DNA of 64,000 nucleotides from positions 10,436,471-10,500,470 of the forward strand of contig NC_033630.1 in assembly GCF_001540865.1 (NCBI RefSeq). The letters are read 5' to 3'. Source of the DNA: Ananas comosus (lineage: Eukaryota; Streptophyta; Magnoliopsida; Poales; Bromeliaceae). The notes beneath the pieces are model-generated. The model saw only the letters and a list, made by a program, of their open reading frames with translations. It had not been told where the DNA came from and ran no database searches. This document shows positions 24,132 through 35,181 of this stretch, piece by piece; within the stretch, counting starts at the first letter, position 1; each line of letters begins with the position of its first letter. The translations under genes and the position numbers were made by a program.

Positions 24132-24817
24132 TATCTCACCCTTCTGACTGGCGATTGGCTTTGATACCAACTCTGATTCTCTATTTTCCAAGAGTTTGCC
24201 TATCCTAAATCTATTCTAATCCGAACACGCTTAACTCTCTTAACCTTTTGAATCTAGCCACCACCCAAAATATTATAATCGAATTTTGAGGTTTAGTCAT
24301 ATTATATTTCATATATATAACTATTCCAAATTCTAAAGATATCACAAATAAGCATGTCATGCTTTGCTGATTTGACCTTAAGTTGTACCAAAATTCTTAA
24401 TACCATCTAAGATTGCATTTGGTTGGAAAGATATTTTAGAACAAGAGGGGATATCCTCCTTTGTTTAACCAAATAGCATCGCAAAAATTAAAAATCGGTT
24501 GTTCCAGGCTTAATGGGCTAAACGAAGATAACCCATTAACCCAGTTCTACCCCTCCTGCGGAACAAGACCGAACAAGAAAAATTTGCCCTTTTACTTTCT
24601 AATTCACCCATCGTCGTCTCTCATCGTGCAGAAAAAAATAATAAAAAAATCTTCTTTCAGTAGAATCTGTACTGAAGGCTACTTTCAATGTGAACAAATG
24701 CTACATTTTATAATTGATGTATATTTTATTAATATTTGTACTCTATTTTAATCAATTTTGAAATTCAAACGAATGCTAAAATCCCATGCTATAAGTTAAT
24801 TTTCCTACAGTGATTTC
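24132..24817. repeat. 687-bp dispersed repeat, copy B
   Basis: Counterpart of 871-1557, including the TRIM-like LTR at about 24172-24346. Here the sequence continues without a gap into AT-rich DNA (24818-25070). Confidence 0.85.
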
Positions 24818-25422
24818 TTTTACATAATAAATTTTCAAAGTAATCTGCTCTTCTATATTTAAAATTATATAATTATATATAATTTTAATTATTTGCTATA
24901 TTATATAATTGAAATTATATTTTTATATCTATATTTAATTATATCTTTTATATATTAATTTTATCTCTCTTTTAACTCCATAAAATATTTAGGGGCAAAA
25001 TTATCATTCTACTTAAATTTTATCAATCCAATACATTATTTTAACATAAACATCCAGACACTATCAAGAATATTCTCCGGGGAACAAACAAGTAATATCC
25101 AAATGCAAATTTATCATTGTTCTAGCTTATACCGAAACACAGCTTTTGGATCATGAGCGGTCTATATACTAAGGCTTAGTTTGGTATTGAGATGAATCTA
25201 ACGTTATTAAATAGAATGGAGTTAAGAAAAAGCATATAAGGATATGCTTCTGCGTTCTCCGATGGGACCGTAGAAAATATATTGTAACTGACTAACCGCG
25301 GAACGCAATATTACGTACGGAAACAAACATGATATTTTCCCATCGTCGTTTCTCACCGCACTTAACGCAATCTCCCTGCAATCCCAAACAAAACCTAAGA
25401 TAACCAAAAGTAACTTAAGGAT
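24818..25422. other. AT-rich intergenic DNA
   Basis: No coding sequence. The stretch after the repeat is TATAAT-rich low-complexity DNA. Confidence 0.45.
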
Positions 25423-25474
25423 ACTCTCTCTCTCTCTCTCTCTTATTTGATACATAGCTACCTACTACCCAATA

Positions 25475-25528
<54 letters not shown>
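25423..25528. repeat. two CT microsatellite tracts
   Basis: (CT)n at 25423-25442 and a longer interrupted (CT)n at 25479-25528. Confidence 0.95.
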
Positions 25529-25639
25529 AAACTAGTCCTCGCACTAATAAAAAATTAACTAACCATTTTCTCTCTTTATCTCTCTATATATTTGTAACCT
25601 ATAACCCCCTACCAAGAGATAGAGGTCACTTAGACCTAG

Positions 25640-27119
25640 AGTGTAAATAGTTAAGAATAGTGTGTTTATAAGTTAGATTTGAGTGCAAGTTGGATTTGAG
25701 TAGGACTAAATAATTTAAGTTGATCTCTAATTAGATTGGATCTATATATTTTCCTAGTTGAAGTCAGCTTTGGGGTTCATAAATTATTAAATAAATAATA
25801 CTCGGCCGAACCACATGAATGAGTGCCTAAGCTTGCTCCTTTGCAGATTCTACAAGAAGGTTCCACATGAGTTATCCTTTCTGTCTCACATTTTTCTACT
25901 GACAAGTGCATAGAGTGGCAAAGTTGTCACAAATTTTAATATTAACATATTTCGTGATGGTTGAGTCGGAGCTTTGAAAAGTTTGTGGCATTAAGATCAA
26001 ATTTTTGAAGGCTCGAAGGCTCAAAATACAATTCATAATGCTCGGTAAGTTGTTCAAATGTTTGTGGTGATTCCATGCATGTTTTTGTTTGAAATTTACT
26101 TGTAAAGTATTTAAGTTGGATTAGAACTTTTTATCATACAAGTTTACATACCAAGTTCTGGAACTAGAGCTTTAGTTCCGAAACCCAAAATTTGTAATTA
26201 AGATTTTATACCGAGTTCTGGAACTAGAGATTGAATTCCAGAACCTAGCTAAAGCTTGGAAATCAACTTTTTTAAACAAAGTTTCCGAACTTGTGCTTGA
26301 GTTTCGAAACTTGACACTTTTCTAAAAGTGTTGGATTCTGGAACCTCACTTGCAGCCCCGCAAGTCAATATTTCAGATTTTCTTGTTACCTAGATGATGT
26401 TTGCGATGCAAAGTTTTGAAACTGCTTTTAGATTCCATAACCAACTTTTGAAATAAAAATTTGACTTCTAATCCAACTCATACATGTTCCAAAACTATAA
26501 ATATATGTAAGGGTTCTCTAACATGAGGATTTGCTAAATATCCTAAAGAAAAATCATAGAGGCTTGTTGGTGGCTATTTCATCTCTTTTTCTCAATAAGC
26601 CTCAACCGGATCAATACTCGATACCTTGATTTCTCATCTTCATATAGAATTAATCCGGTACTTGCTTAGAGAGCTTTTGTCCAGAGATTTCATGATTCTC
26701 TAAGCATCAAATTAGCATCAATACATCATTCTCTTGCTCCAGATACAGTGGTCATGCATGAATTCATAGGGGAGCCGAGGACTCAATGAGAGCTTCGTGG
26801 ATTCGAAGTGGTCACGTGATGTGGAGGTAGAAACGTGATCTATCGAAGGAGTTTGGTCGATCGAGGACCAATGGAAGAGATGTTCTACAAGGTTAGAGTA
26901 GGTCGAGTCGGGGATTCGATAAATCATCTTGTATTCATCTTTATTCATAGCGGATTTCTTTGCGTGATCACTCTAGTGGACTTTTACCTTTATTTAGGTT
27001 TTATCATGTTAAATCTCAGTGTGCCCATTTATTTTTTCGCATTTAGTTTTTATTTTCCGAGTTTATTATTATTTACAAGTTTCACTTATTCACCTCCCCT
27101 CTAGGCGTCACACATAACT
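25640..27119 (+). mobile_element. probable 5' LTR/leader of a decayed Ty1/copia element
   Basis: Placed by its position just before a copia gag start at 27120. A TATA-like TATAAATATATG at about 26498 and a polypyrimidine leader (CACCTCCCCTCTAGGCG) before the ATG fit an LTR plus leader. Repeated dyads (TTCTGGAA, TTCCAGAA, TTCCGAA) occur at 26156-26343. No clear primer-binding site or opposite LTR in the window. Confidence 0.45.
26156..26343 (+). promoter_or_regulatory. array of TTCnnGAA-type dyads upstream of copia gag
   Basis: TTCTGGAA at 26156, 26216 and 26336; TTCCAGAA at 26236; TTCCGAA at 26176 and 26283; plus TTTCGAAA-like at about 26302. They lie 150-350 bp upstream of a TATA-like sequence. 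TTCnnGAA is the half-pair arrangement of heat-shock elements, but full three-unit elements are not evident, so a function is only a possibility. Confidence 0.4.
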
Positions 27120-28015
27120 ATGGCTGAGGGTGATAATATTAATGGACCACTACCATTTAATTACTGGCACTAATCTTGCCTATTGTAAGGTTTGGATGAA
27201 AGCATTCCTCATCGCAATTGATAAGCGAGTTTGACAAAGTATCAAATTCAGGTAAACGCGCGCATTCGACCGAGAAAGTAATAATGTTTAAGCCCTTAAA
27301 TCAACTATGACTAAATGGGCAAAGGAATGTATGAATGCACCTTAAATCAAGGACTAAATGGACAAAGGAAGATATGATGCATTATCTTACAATAGGAAGG
27401 GCATAATGCCTTGTTCAATGCTCTTTCCGATCTGTCAAGTTCACATGTGTCTCCGCATCCCGTGTCTCCACATGTAAGACGGACACACTACAACAGAATT
27501 AGATTATAGGGACATATGTTTGGAACACTTTTGTCTAAGTGTCTCATTTATGTCAAAATTTTAAAAAACATCTACTAATGCCTAAATATAAAGCCGAATC
27601 CAACAAAAAATAAAATGTTACTATACACAACCCACCCAACCCAGCCCATTTGGCCCGATTCCAAATAGAAAAAAAAAAAAAAATCGATTACCATCTCCCC
27701 TTCTCCCCTCACTCAATCCACTGAAATTCTAGATGAAGGACCTTTCCCTCTCGTCCTCCTCCGCCACCGCAGCCAACGAGGTAGAGTTCCGGCTATTGCT
27801 AGATTCTTAAATAAGTGTTGTTAAATTAGCAGCACTTTTTTAGGTTATAGCGACACTCTTTAACTGTCACTATATACCTAGCGACCCCACATATAGCAAC
27901 ACTTTTTAAAAGTGTTGGTAATTTAGCCAGCAACACTTTTTTTGACCTATACCGATATTTAAAAGTGTCGCTATAGACCGTTTTTGTTGTAGTGACAAGA
28001 AGATTTGGGGTGCAA
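27120..28015 (+). pseudogene. Ty1/copia gag fragment, broken by insertions
   Basis: The ATG at 27120 starts MAEGDNINGPLPFNYW, then after a stop or frameshift LAYCKVWMKAFLIAIDKRV, the characteristic copia gag N-terminus. Later in-frame pieces (around VKFTCVSASRVSTCK, then KKIWGATL) flank a mini-CACTA insertion at 27486-27994. The sequence is cut again at 28020 by another retrotransposon. Multiple stops, so not functional. Confidence 0.7.
27486..27994. mobile_element. mini-CACTA element, copy 1, TSD ACA
   Basis: Starts CACTACAACAGAATTAG and ends TTTTTGTTGTAGTG. The 3-bp ACA lies on both sides (27483-27485, 27995-27997), diagnostic for CACTA. Subterminal repeats of the AAAAGTGTCGCTATA type occur at both ends. 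It is non-coding and sits inside copia gag. Confidence 0.9.
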
Positions 28016-28020
28016 CTTTA

Positions 28021-31000
28021 TGTTGAAACTAGTATTCATAATGATACCAATTATATATATATATATATAATTCAAGATCTAAAATTCTAACATAAAATTT
28101 AATATGAAAAAGAGACATTGGAAGAGAAAGATAACTAAACTAATACTTTATTAATCAAAAACTCTAAATGTACATCTTGGCCATATTATCATCTACCGGC
28201 TGCTACTTGGATCAGCTCTCTAATACTTAACCCCCGGCTTTATTAAGTTCTTTGGCTGTAGTTTTTCAATCCACAGGCCTCTACTTATATATAGACCTCC
28301 AAACAATGTATAAATTCTAATCTAAATATTACACCAAATTCCACTAACAATCAAAGAAAAGATTTAAACTTATCTCTAACTATATTTTAAAATTAAGTTT
28401 GGATTATTAGTCAACATCCTCTCTTAATCCAAACTTTATCTTCGAGACTCAAATCCGTGAAATGCCCACTTTAATTTTGCAATCTCCGTCGCTGTCGTTG
28501 TTGTCGCGTTTGAGTTGTGCAACATATATGCATGATGTTCGGACATATAGATGAAGATCAAGTAAATTATATATGATCTTGAGACATAGAAGTTCACTTT
28601 CTTTAAGGTGATATTTACCCCCACTTAAATGTATGCTGTCGGGTTATTGACAAATCATCTCTAGGATACAAACGGCCAAAAGACTGGAAACTGCAAAAAA
28701 TACTAATGAAGACTTTTTCTTACAAACTTCTCTTTTAAGAATAAATGTAAAAAATTAGAAAGGTGAAAAAATTGATTGTATTGCCCTTGAAGCCTTTAAA
28801 TGCTTTTTATTTATATGATATGAATGGTTGCGATAAAATAATACAAAATTACCCTTTAATGTTATATCTTTTTATAAAAGAATACATTCTTTCACGAATA
28901 GTGAAAAGACATATTCTTTCTCAAAGAGTTTATCTCTTTGTGATGAAGTATATCTCTTAGTAAAGAGACATATTTTTGCATCACATGAGAAGATATATCT
29001 TTTCATAAGAATAACTATTTTATTAAAAAGACACAACCATTCACTAATTTAATTCTTCAAGTTATTTCTCACTTCTACTATTACAATCTATAACAACACA
29101 TGACGCTAATGATATTGCCATGCGTGGAATTTTTGCCACCTGTAGTCCTCACTATCCACATCATCCTTAAATATCAGTAGGTTCCTGCAAATATCTGGAT
29201 ATGATATTTTGGGTTCGCTGGTTTCAAAGTGTGCACATTGCACCATGCCAAAACTCTACATTTTTTATTCTTTATCTTCATATTATTTTACCTTTTTTTC
29301 ATTCGCATTCTGATATGTGAAAATTTCTTTAGTAACATTGGAAAAAGAGTAAACTTCCTCTTTGATTATTACTTCATTGACAGAATATTACATCATTATA
29401 AACTTTCTCATTGGTCGGAGTTGCACCATTTGATCATCACCATATTTTTCATGAGTCAAATTAATTTCCTGCGCATTAATGGAGTTGATTTCTTCTTCTT
29501 TTTGAATTTTGTTCTCTTCATGGAAATTGTCTCTTCCAACTTTTGCTATTATTCTCCATGCTTCACGTGTGTCTTTGCCGTTGAAATATTTTCAATCAAC
29601 GATGAATTCGTTGCTTAAAAATATACGAGAGAACTTTTCTATCTTTTTGTCGAAGTTCTTCTTTAGAAAATTATTTTTCACAATTTTTATTATCCACAAC
29701 ATCCCATAAATTTTGGAATTCTAAAAAATATCGAACGATGATTTTTCATTGTTTAAAGTTTGTTCCATCGAACTTTGGCAAATTAGGTTGAATGAACCAA
29801 TCCAAATTCATGGCAGAAGTTAAAAGTACACAAATTAAGTTTCAAATATGTACCTGTTTGATATGTTGACATTCAATTGAGATCTAGTTTTCTATACTTC
29901 AACTTGCGTAGCCTTCCAGACTATCTGGTCAAGTCTTCTTTGATCTTTTCATGAGCTCTCTTCGCTCTCTTTTCGTCAAGCTCACAACCACTTTCTGTTC
30001 TATGTTGCATAGAGGCCAACTTTTTTGAAGCAATTCCTTTGCTTCGGTTTCACTTGAACGTCTCCTTCGTTGATCTTGTAACAACCCGACCCACTAGCAA
30101 AAATAATTCGTTGGACCCAAACCATCGGCTCAAAATGTTTAAGCCCAATTATTACTATTAGGGTGCGAAGGCCTCATATATTTCAAAACAAAAAAAATTT
30201 TCATCCGATGTGGGACTATTGGGGTGTTACAAACTCTCCCCATTTAGATTCTGACGTTCTCGTCAGGTCAAAATCAGATTACAGACGTATAGATCAGAAT
30301 TACCTAGCAGTGTGAAATTCTAGAAGTGGCACCTATGGGTTCGAGAGGTGGCTCCTACCAAAACTTGCGGTATGGCACTTTGCCCGCATAATACTTGACT
30401 CTCACACTTCCGACTGGTATTCGGCTCTGACACTAATAGTAACAACCCGGCCCACTAGCAATAATAATTCGTTGGAGTTAAACCACCGACCCAAAATATT
30501 TAAGCCTAGTTATTATTATTAGGGTGCAAGGTCTCATATATTTCAAATCAGAATTATTTTTCCATCCGATATGGAACTACTAAGGTGTTACAAATCTGCT
30601 ACTAGTCGCTTGACTTTGATATAGCTATCATCAGTATATTTTTCAAGAATCAAATGTTTTGCACATTCTTGATTAGGATTTCCTTTTTTCATAAATCAAA
30701 ATTTCTGCACATTCTTGATTAGGATTTCCTCCCCAAATTTCATCATAAACTGGGATTTCTATGTCTTCATCTAGGGGTTAATTTTCTTCTTCTTTCTGAA
30801 TTTTATCTTCTTAATGGAAATTGTCTCCTCCAACATTTGCTATTATTCTCCAAGCTTCATGTGTTGAATTTGTTATTGAAATATTCTCAACCAACGATCG
30901 ATTCACTGCTTGAAAAATATATAAGAGAACTTCTCTATTTTTTTTTTTGAAATTCTTCTTACTAAATTATTTTTCATTACTTTTATTATTCACAACATCC

Positions 31001-31883
31001 ATAAATCTTGGGATTCTAAAAAAGTACACCAAGACTATTTTCTATCATTTAAAGTTTGTTTCATTGAACTTTGGTAAATTAGGTTGAATGAACCAATACA
31101 AATCCATGACAAAAGTTGAAAATCCACAAATTAAGTTTCAGATATGTATCTATTTGATATGTTGACGTTGAGGTCTAGTCGAGTTTTCCGTACTTCGATT
31201 GCTTGTCTAGCCTTGTAGACTATCTGATCAAGTCTTCGTTGATCTCTTTACAATCTCTCCTTGCTCTCTTTTCATCAAGCATCACAACCACCTTCCGTCC
31301 TATGTTGTGTGAACGCCAACTTTTTTGAAGAGATTTCTTTGCTTTGGTTGCACCTGAAAGACACCTTCGTCAATCTACTACTAGTCGTTTGATTTTGACA
31401 TAGCTCTCTGGTACACTGGTTCTGTGTTTTTTCCAAATCTGCTATCGTCTTGCTTAGAAGTTGCCCGATACTTTTCGACTCTGATACCAACAGTTGTAAC
31501 CAGCATTCACATTAATACTAATTATACAATTCAGAATCTAAAATTCTAACATCAAATAATATATAGAAGAGACATCGGAGGAAGACGACTAAACTAATAC
31601 TTTATTAATCAATTAGAAACTCTAAAGTACATCTCGGCCACATTATCATCTACCAGGCCGCTACTTGGATCGGCTTTCTAATTAACCCTCAGCTTCATTA
31701 AGCTCTTAATTAGCTGTAGGTTTTCAATCCATAAACCTCTACATATATATATAGAGACCTCCAAATAATGTATAAATTCTAATCTAAATATAACTCCAAA
31801 TTCTAATAACAATCAAATAAAGGACATAAACTTATCTCCAATTATGTTTTGAAATTAAGTTTGGATTATTAATTATTCCAACA
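28021..31883 (-). mobile_element. non-autonomous Ty1/copia-like retrotransposon, TSD CTTTA
   Basis: LTRs 28021-28416 (396 bp) and 31492-31883 (392 bp), clearly homologous. TSD CTTTA at 28016-28020 and 31884-31888. The primer-binding site (complement of CTCTGATACCA) adjoins the right LTR and a purine tract (AAGAGAGGATG) adjoins the left, giving minus orientation. The roughly 3.1-kb interior has no pol and only gag-like debris. It contains a tandem duplication (about 29480-30640 against 30780-31420) and a nested TRIM. It inserted into the copia gag remnant beginning at 27120. Confidence 0.85.
30077..30592 (-). mobile_element. TRIM retrotransposon nested in the copia element
   Basis: 516 bp with two 155-bp LTRs (30077-30231, 30438-30592; TGTAACAACCCG...GGTGTTACA). 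Minus-strand order: a primer-binding site (TAGTGTCAGAGCC) after the right LTR and a purine tract (AAATGGGGAGA) before the left LTR. Flanks GATCT (30072-30076) and AATCT (30593-30597), 4/5 identical; the uninterrupted tandem copy of the target (near 31374) reads CAATCT. A different family from the TRIMs at 20493 and 39309. Confidence 0.88.
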
Positions 31884-31933
31884 CTTTAATACATTCATTG
31901 CCATCAAAATTTAATTGTATTCTCTTGTGATGC

Positions 31934-32446
31934 CACTACAATAGAATTAGGTTATAGGGACACATATTTGGGACACTTTTGAGTAAGTGTCCCATTTATG
32001 CTAAAATTTAAAAACACATCTACTAATGCCTAAATATAAAGCCCAATCCAACCAAAAATAAAAGATTACTCTACTCAACCCACCACACCCAGTCCATTTG
32101 GCCCGATTACAAACAGAAAAGAAAAAAAAAAGAAAAATCAATTACCATATTTTCTTCTCTCTTCACTCAATTCACTGAAATTCTAGACGAAGAGCCTTTC
32201 CTGTCGTCCTCCTCCGCCACCGTAGCCAAGGAGATAGAATTTTGACGGTTGCTAAATGCTTAAATAAGTTTTGGTAAATTAGCAGCACTCTTTTAGGTTA
32301 TAGCGACACTTTTTAACTGTCACTATATACCTAGCGACCCGACATATAGCAACACTTTTTAAAAGTGTCGGTAATTTTAGCTAGCAGCACTTTTTTAACA
32401 TGTACCTACATTTAAAAGTGTCGCTATAGACGTTTTTGTTGTAGTG
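31934..32446. mobile_element. mini-CACTA element, copy 2, TSD TGC
   Basis: Same family as 27486-27994: CACTACAATAGAATTAG ... TTTTTGTTGTAGTG, 513 bp. TSD TGC at 31931-31933 and 32447-32449. About 90% similar by eye to copy 1, with the same internal blocks. Non-coding. Confidence 0.9.
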
Positions 32447-32786
32447 TGCCGATAATTTTACAGTGTTAGGCCTAAACTATTTTACAATTTACTAAGAAAC
32501 CTTTCTCAACATATGTCCAAACCATGTTGTTTTTTTTTTCCCTGCAAAAGGACTTCTTTGTCTTGCATAGAAGTGGCTCAGAAACAATTGGATCCTTTTG
32601 TAATTTCTATGACTTATTGTCCTAGCTCTAATCCAGACACAGTAATTTAAGTGCCGCAGTTTTGAAAACCATTTTCGGGTATTTGAGACATGAAAATTTA
32701 TTTTTGGGACTACATGGTAAAAATGTAACAAAATTAGAATATCATATGATAATTTTTCGGTCACGGCAAGTATATATCCATGACAT

Positions 32787-33093
32787 CTGTTAGTGAAAAT
32801 GCTAATAATTAATTAGATTATAAGTAGATTATTTATTTTATGTGATTATTAGATTTTGTAGTTTAAATTGTGATTAAGTCAAAATCTAATTAGAGTAGGA
32901 CTCTAGGTAATTAGTTATAAATAGAGAGGCCGAAGCGCTGTACGAGCAAGAAGCCTTAGTTTTTCTAGTTTGTATTTTCCAATAAAATTATAAGTTTAGT
33001 TTACTTCTATCAAAAAGTACTAGATTCTTGTATTTCTCTTCTTCCTCTCTTCTCTTTTCTATTTTATTTTTTGTGGAGATCTCATATATCATA
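32787..33093 (+). mobile_element. possible solo LTR
   Basis: Begins TGTTAGTGAAAATGC and ends ATATCATAACA. It has a TATA box (TTATAAATAGAG at about 32917) followed by CCAATAAAATT (about 32980), the promoter and polyadenylation order of an LTR. A longer direct repeat, CAAGTATATA, flanks a slightly larger interval (about 32766 and 33096), so the true borders and class are uncertain. Confidence 0.45.
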
Positions 33094-35100
33094 ACAAGTA
33101 TATAAAACGGTATTTGTTGAAGGCCCACTGCTATAACAATATGATCACATGCATGCTATGCAGGTCATGGAAAATACAGCTATCAACTTAATTGTTTATG
33201 TTATGACAAACGCACAAACAGAAACGAAATGACGAACACAAAAACAATCAAACCACAAGCAGAAAATAAAGAGACACAGATTTACGTGGAAAACCCTTTG
33301 CAGGGAAAAACCACGGGCGAGGGAGGAGAGAACTTCACTATGGAACGAAAAAGGGAATACAATATTCTTCAGATTACAACCGACCACCACAGACATTCAT
33401 TTTTCCTCCATAATTTTCTTTTCCAAATTGGTCGCACCGCGAAGCTGTCGGCGAGTCGTAAACCCGAACGTGGAAACAATAGTAGATTTCGAGTCACATC
33501 TGACAGTTTACATTTCAAACATTTCGAGAAAACATTAATTAATCAAATTAATCCCTCGGACACAACTTACTATGGCGAAGCATTTTAGCAAACTAATAAA
33601 TAATGATCACATTAATTAGTACATCTTAGACTATATATAGATACTTAATTAAATTAGCAAAATCTTTACCCATCTCATTATGTTTTAGGTTGAGATTTTA
33701 ATGTGCATCATGTAGACTTCTCTTTGCTTTACATATATGTACATATGTATATTGCCAGTAGTTAGCTATGAACCATACATAGCTATAGTCACATGTTCAC
33801 TTAGAATAAAGTCATATATCTAGCTTATACCATCCACAACATCATTTAAAATTTTCGTTGTCAGCTTTTTAGCTTGGTTTAAGTTACATGAATAATAATC
33901 ATGGTGCTTCTGGAACTTGGAAGGGAACACAATTGTATAACTTTCATTTAGATGGAAAAGGTTTATCTTTTGAATCATTTTCATCAGCTCTCTTCTTCTT
34001 CTTCTATAATACTGCTATATGCTTTCACTACCACAATTGATTCTATTAACATACATATACCCACATATATACATACACCCACACACACACACATATATAT
34101 ATACACTATTGATACATAGTAGCCTAATTCTATATATATATATATGTATGTATGTATGTATATGTGCTATGTGAATAAAGATAATGGTACGTACGTACTA
34201 CTTTCACTTAAATGGTTTTGTAATATGCATGATTACTTTTTCAGGGCTTTTTTGTATTCTTTTCCTTGGATTTTTCTTGTGGTTTGTGTGCCAAGGCTGA
34301 AGATAAAAAGGGCAAGCAGCATATCTATATAGAAGCTAGATTGTTGCAGGGGCTACAAAGCTTAGCTGGGCGGCTCTTTGCCAAAACACACTTAACTGGA
34401 AAGCTTTTTTATGTATGCGGCTCGCAGACTCACTGATTAAAGCGTTTGGTAGCACCCAGAACTCTAGTAGGAGCATTAGCTAGCCCCATGACAGGTCATG
34501 TGTATATGCATATATATATATATATATATGCTCGGTAAACTAAAAATAAACAAATAATTCAAAATTGTATGTGGGAGATGAAACCATTGTCGTTGCCTTT
34601 TATTCTCTAGGCCATTTCTCCTATTGTCCCCAACAAGCCCTCACCCCTTCAACTGCAACAACTGTTCCTAGGCTACATGGTTCCCGATTTGTACACTGGA
34701 GGGGGAGAGAGAGAGACAGAGAGAGAGGACCAAATAATATATATTTTACTATGTTGATCAGTAGATGTTCAGAGTATCTTATTAATGTCCCTAGCTATAT
34801 ATTTCTCAAGCCAACAAAGTGAGTAAAATAAAAAAAGAGTGAAAAGATGATAAAGAGAAAGAAAGAAGGTAAGTAAGATTCTCCCAAAAATACACTTGGG
34901 TGGCCTAGAAAATTTCTACAAGAAGCTCCGTATTACAAACCAGTGTTCACAATCACAATCTTCTATACCAACCATTACGTTTATGATTTAGAAGCTATTT
35001 TTTGAAAAATATTGGTACTGTTGATGATTGGATTATAAATACTAGTTAAATGAAGGACACAGATCTTCAATCAGAAGCTCTTCATAGAAATTTAGTTTCT
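33094..35100. other. intergenic DNA downstream of the JAGGED-like gene
   Basis: No supported coding sequence. 33270-33480 (ACGTGGAAAACCC, GGAAAAACCACGGGC) resembles a fragment of a retrotransposon LTR. CA, TA, TATG and GA microsatellite tracts lie at about 34075-34175 and 34510-34725. The part nearest 35100 may hold the 3' UTR of the minus-strand gene. Confidence 0.4.
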
Positions 35101-35181
35101 TTGACGGTCAATAATTCTTGCTATAACCCAGTCTCTTATCTCAGAATGAACTACTGCTACTCAGAACCACTTTGATCAATC

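Noticed and set aside
29229..29709. 129- and 66-residue hydrophobic open frames
   Set aside because: They are on the strand opposite the copia element's orientation, are Phe/Ile-rich from AT-rich text, and have no motif.
33229..33588. 119-residue plus-strand open frame
   Set aside because: The region resembles a decayed LTR (ACGTGGAAAACCC motif); no domain and no splice or start context.
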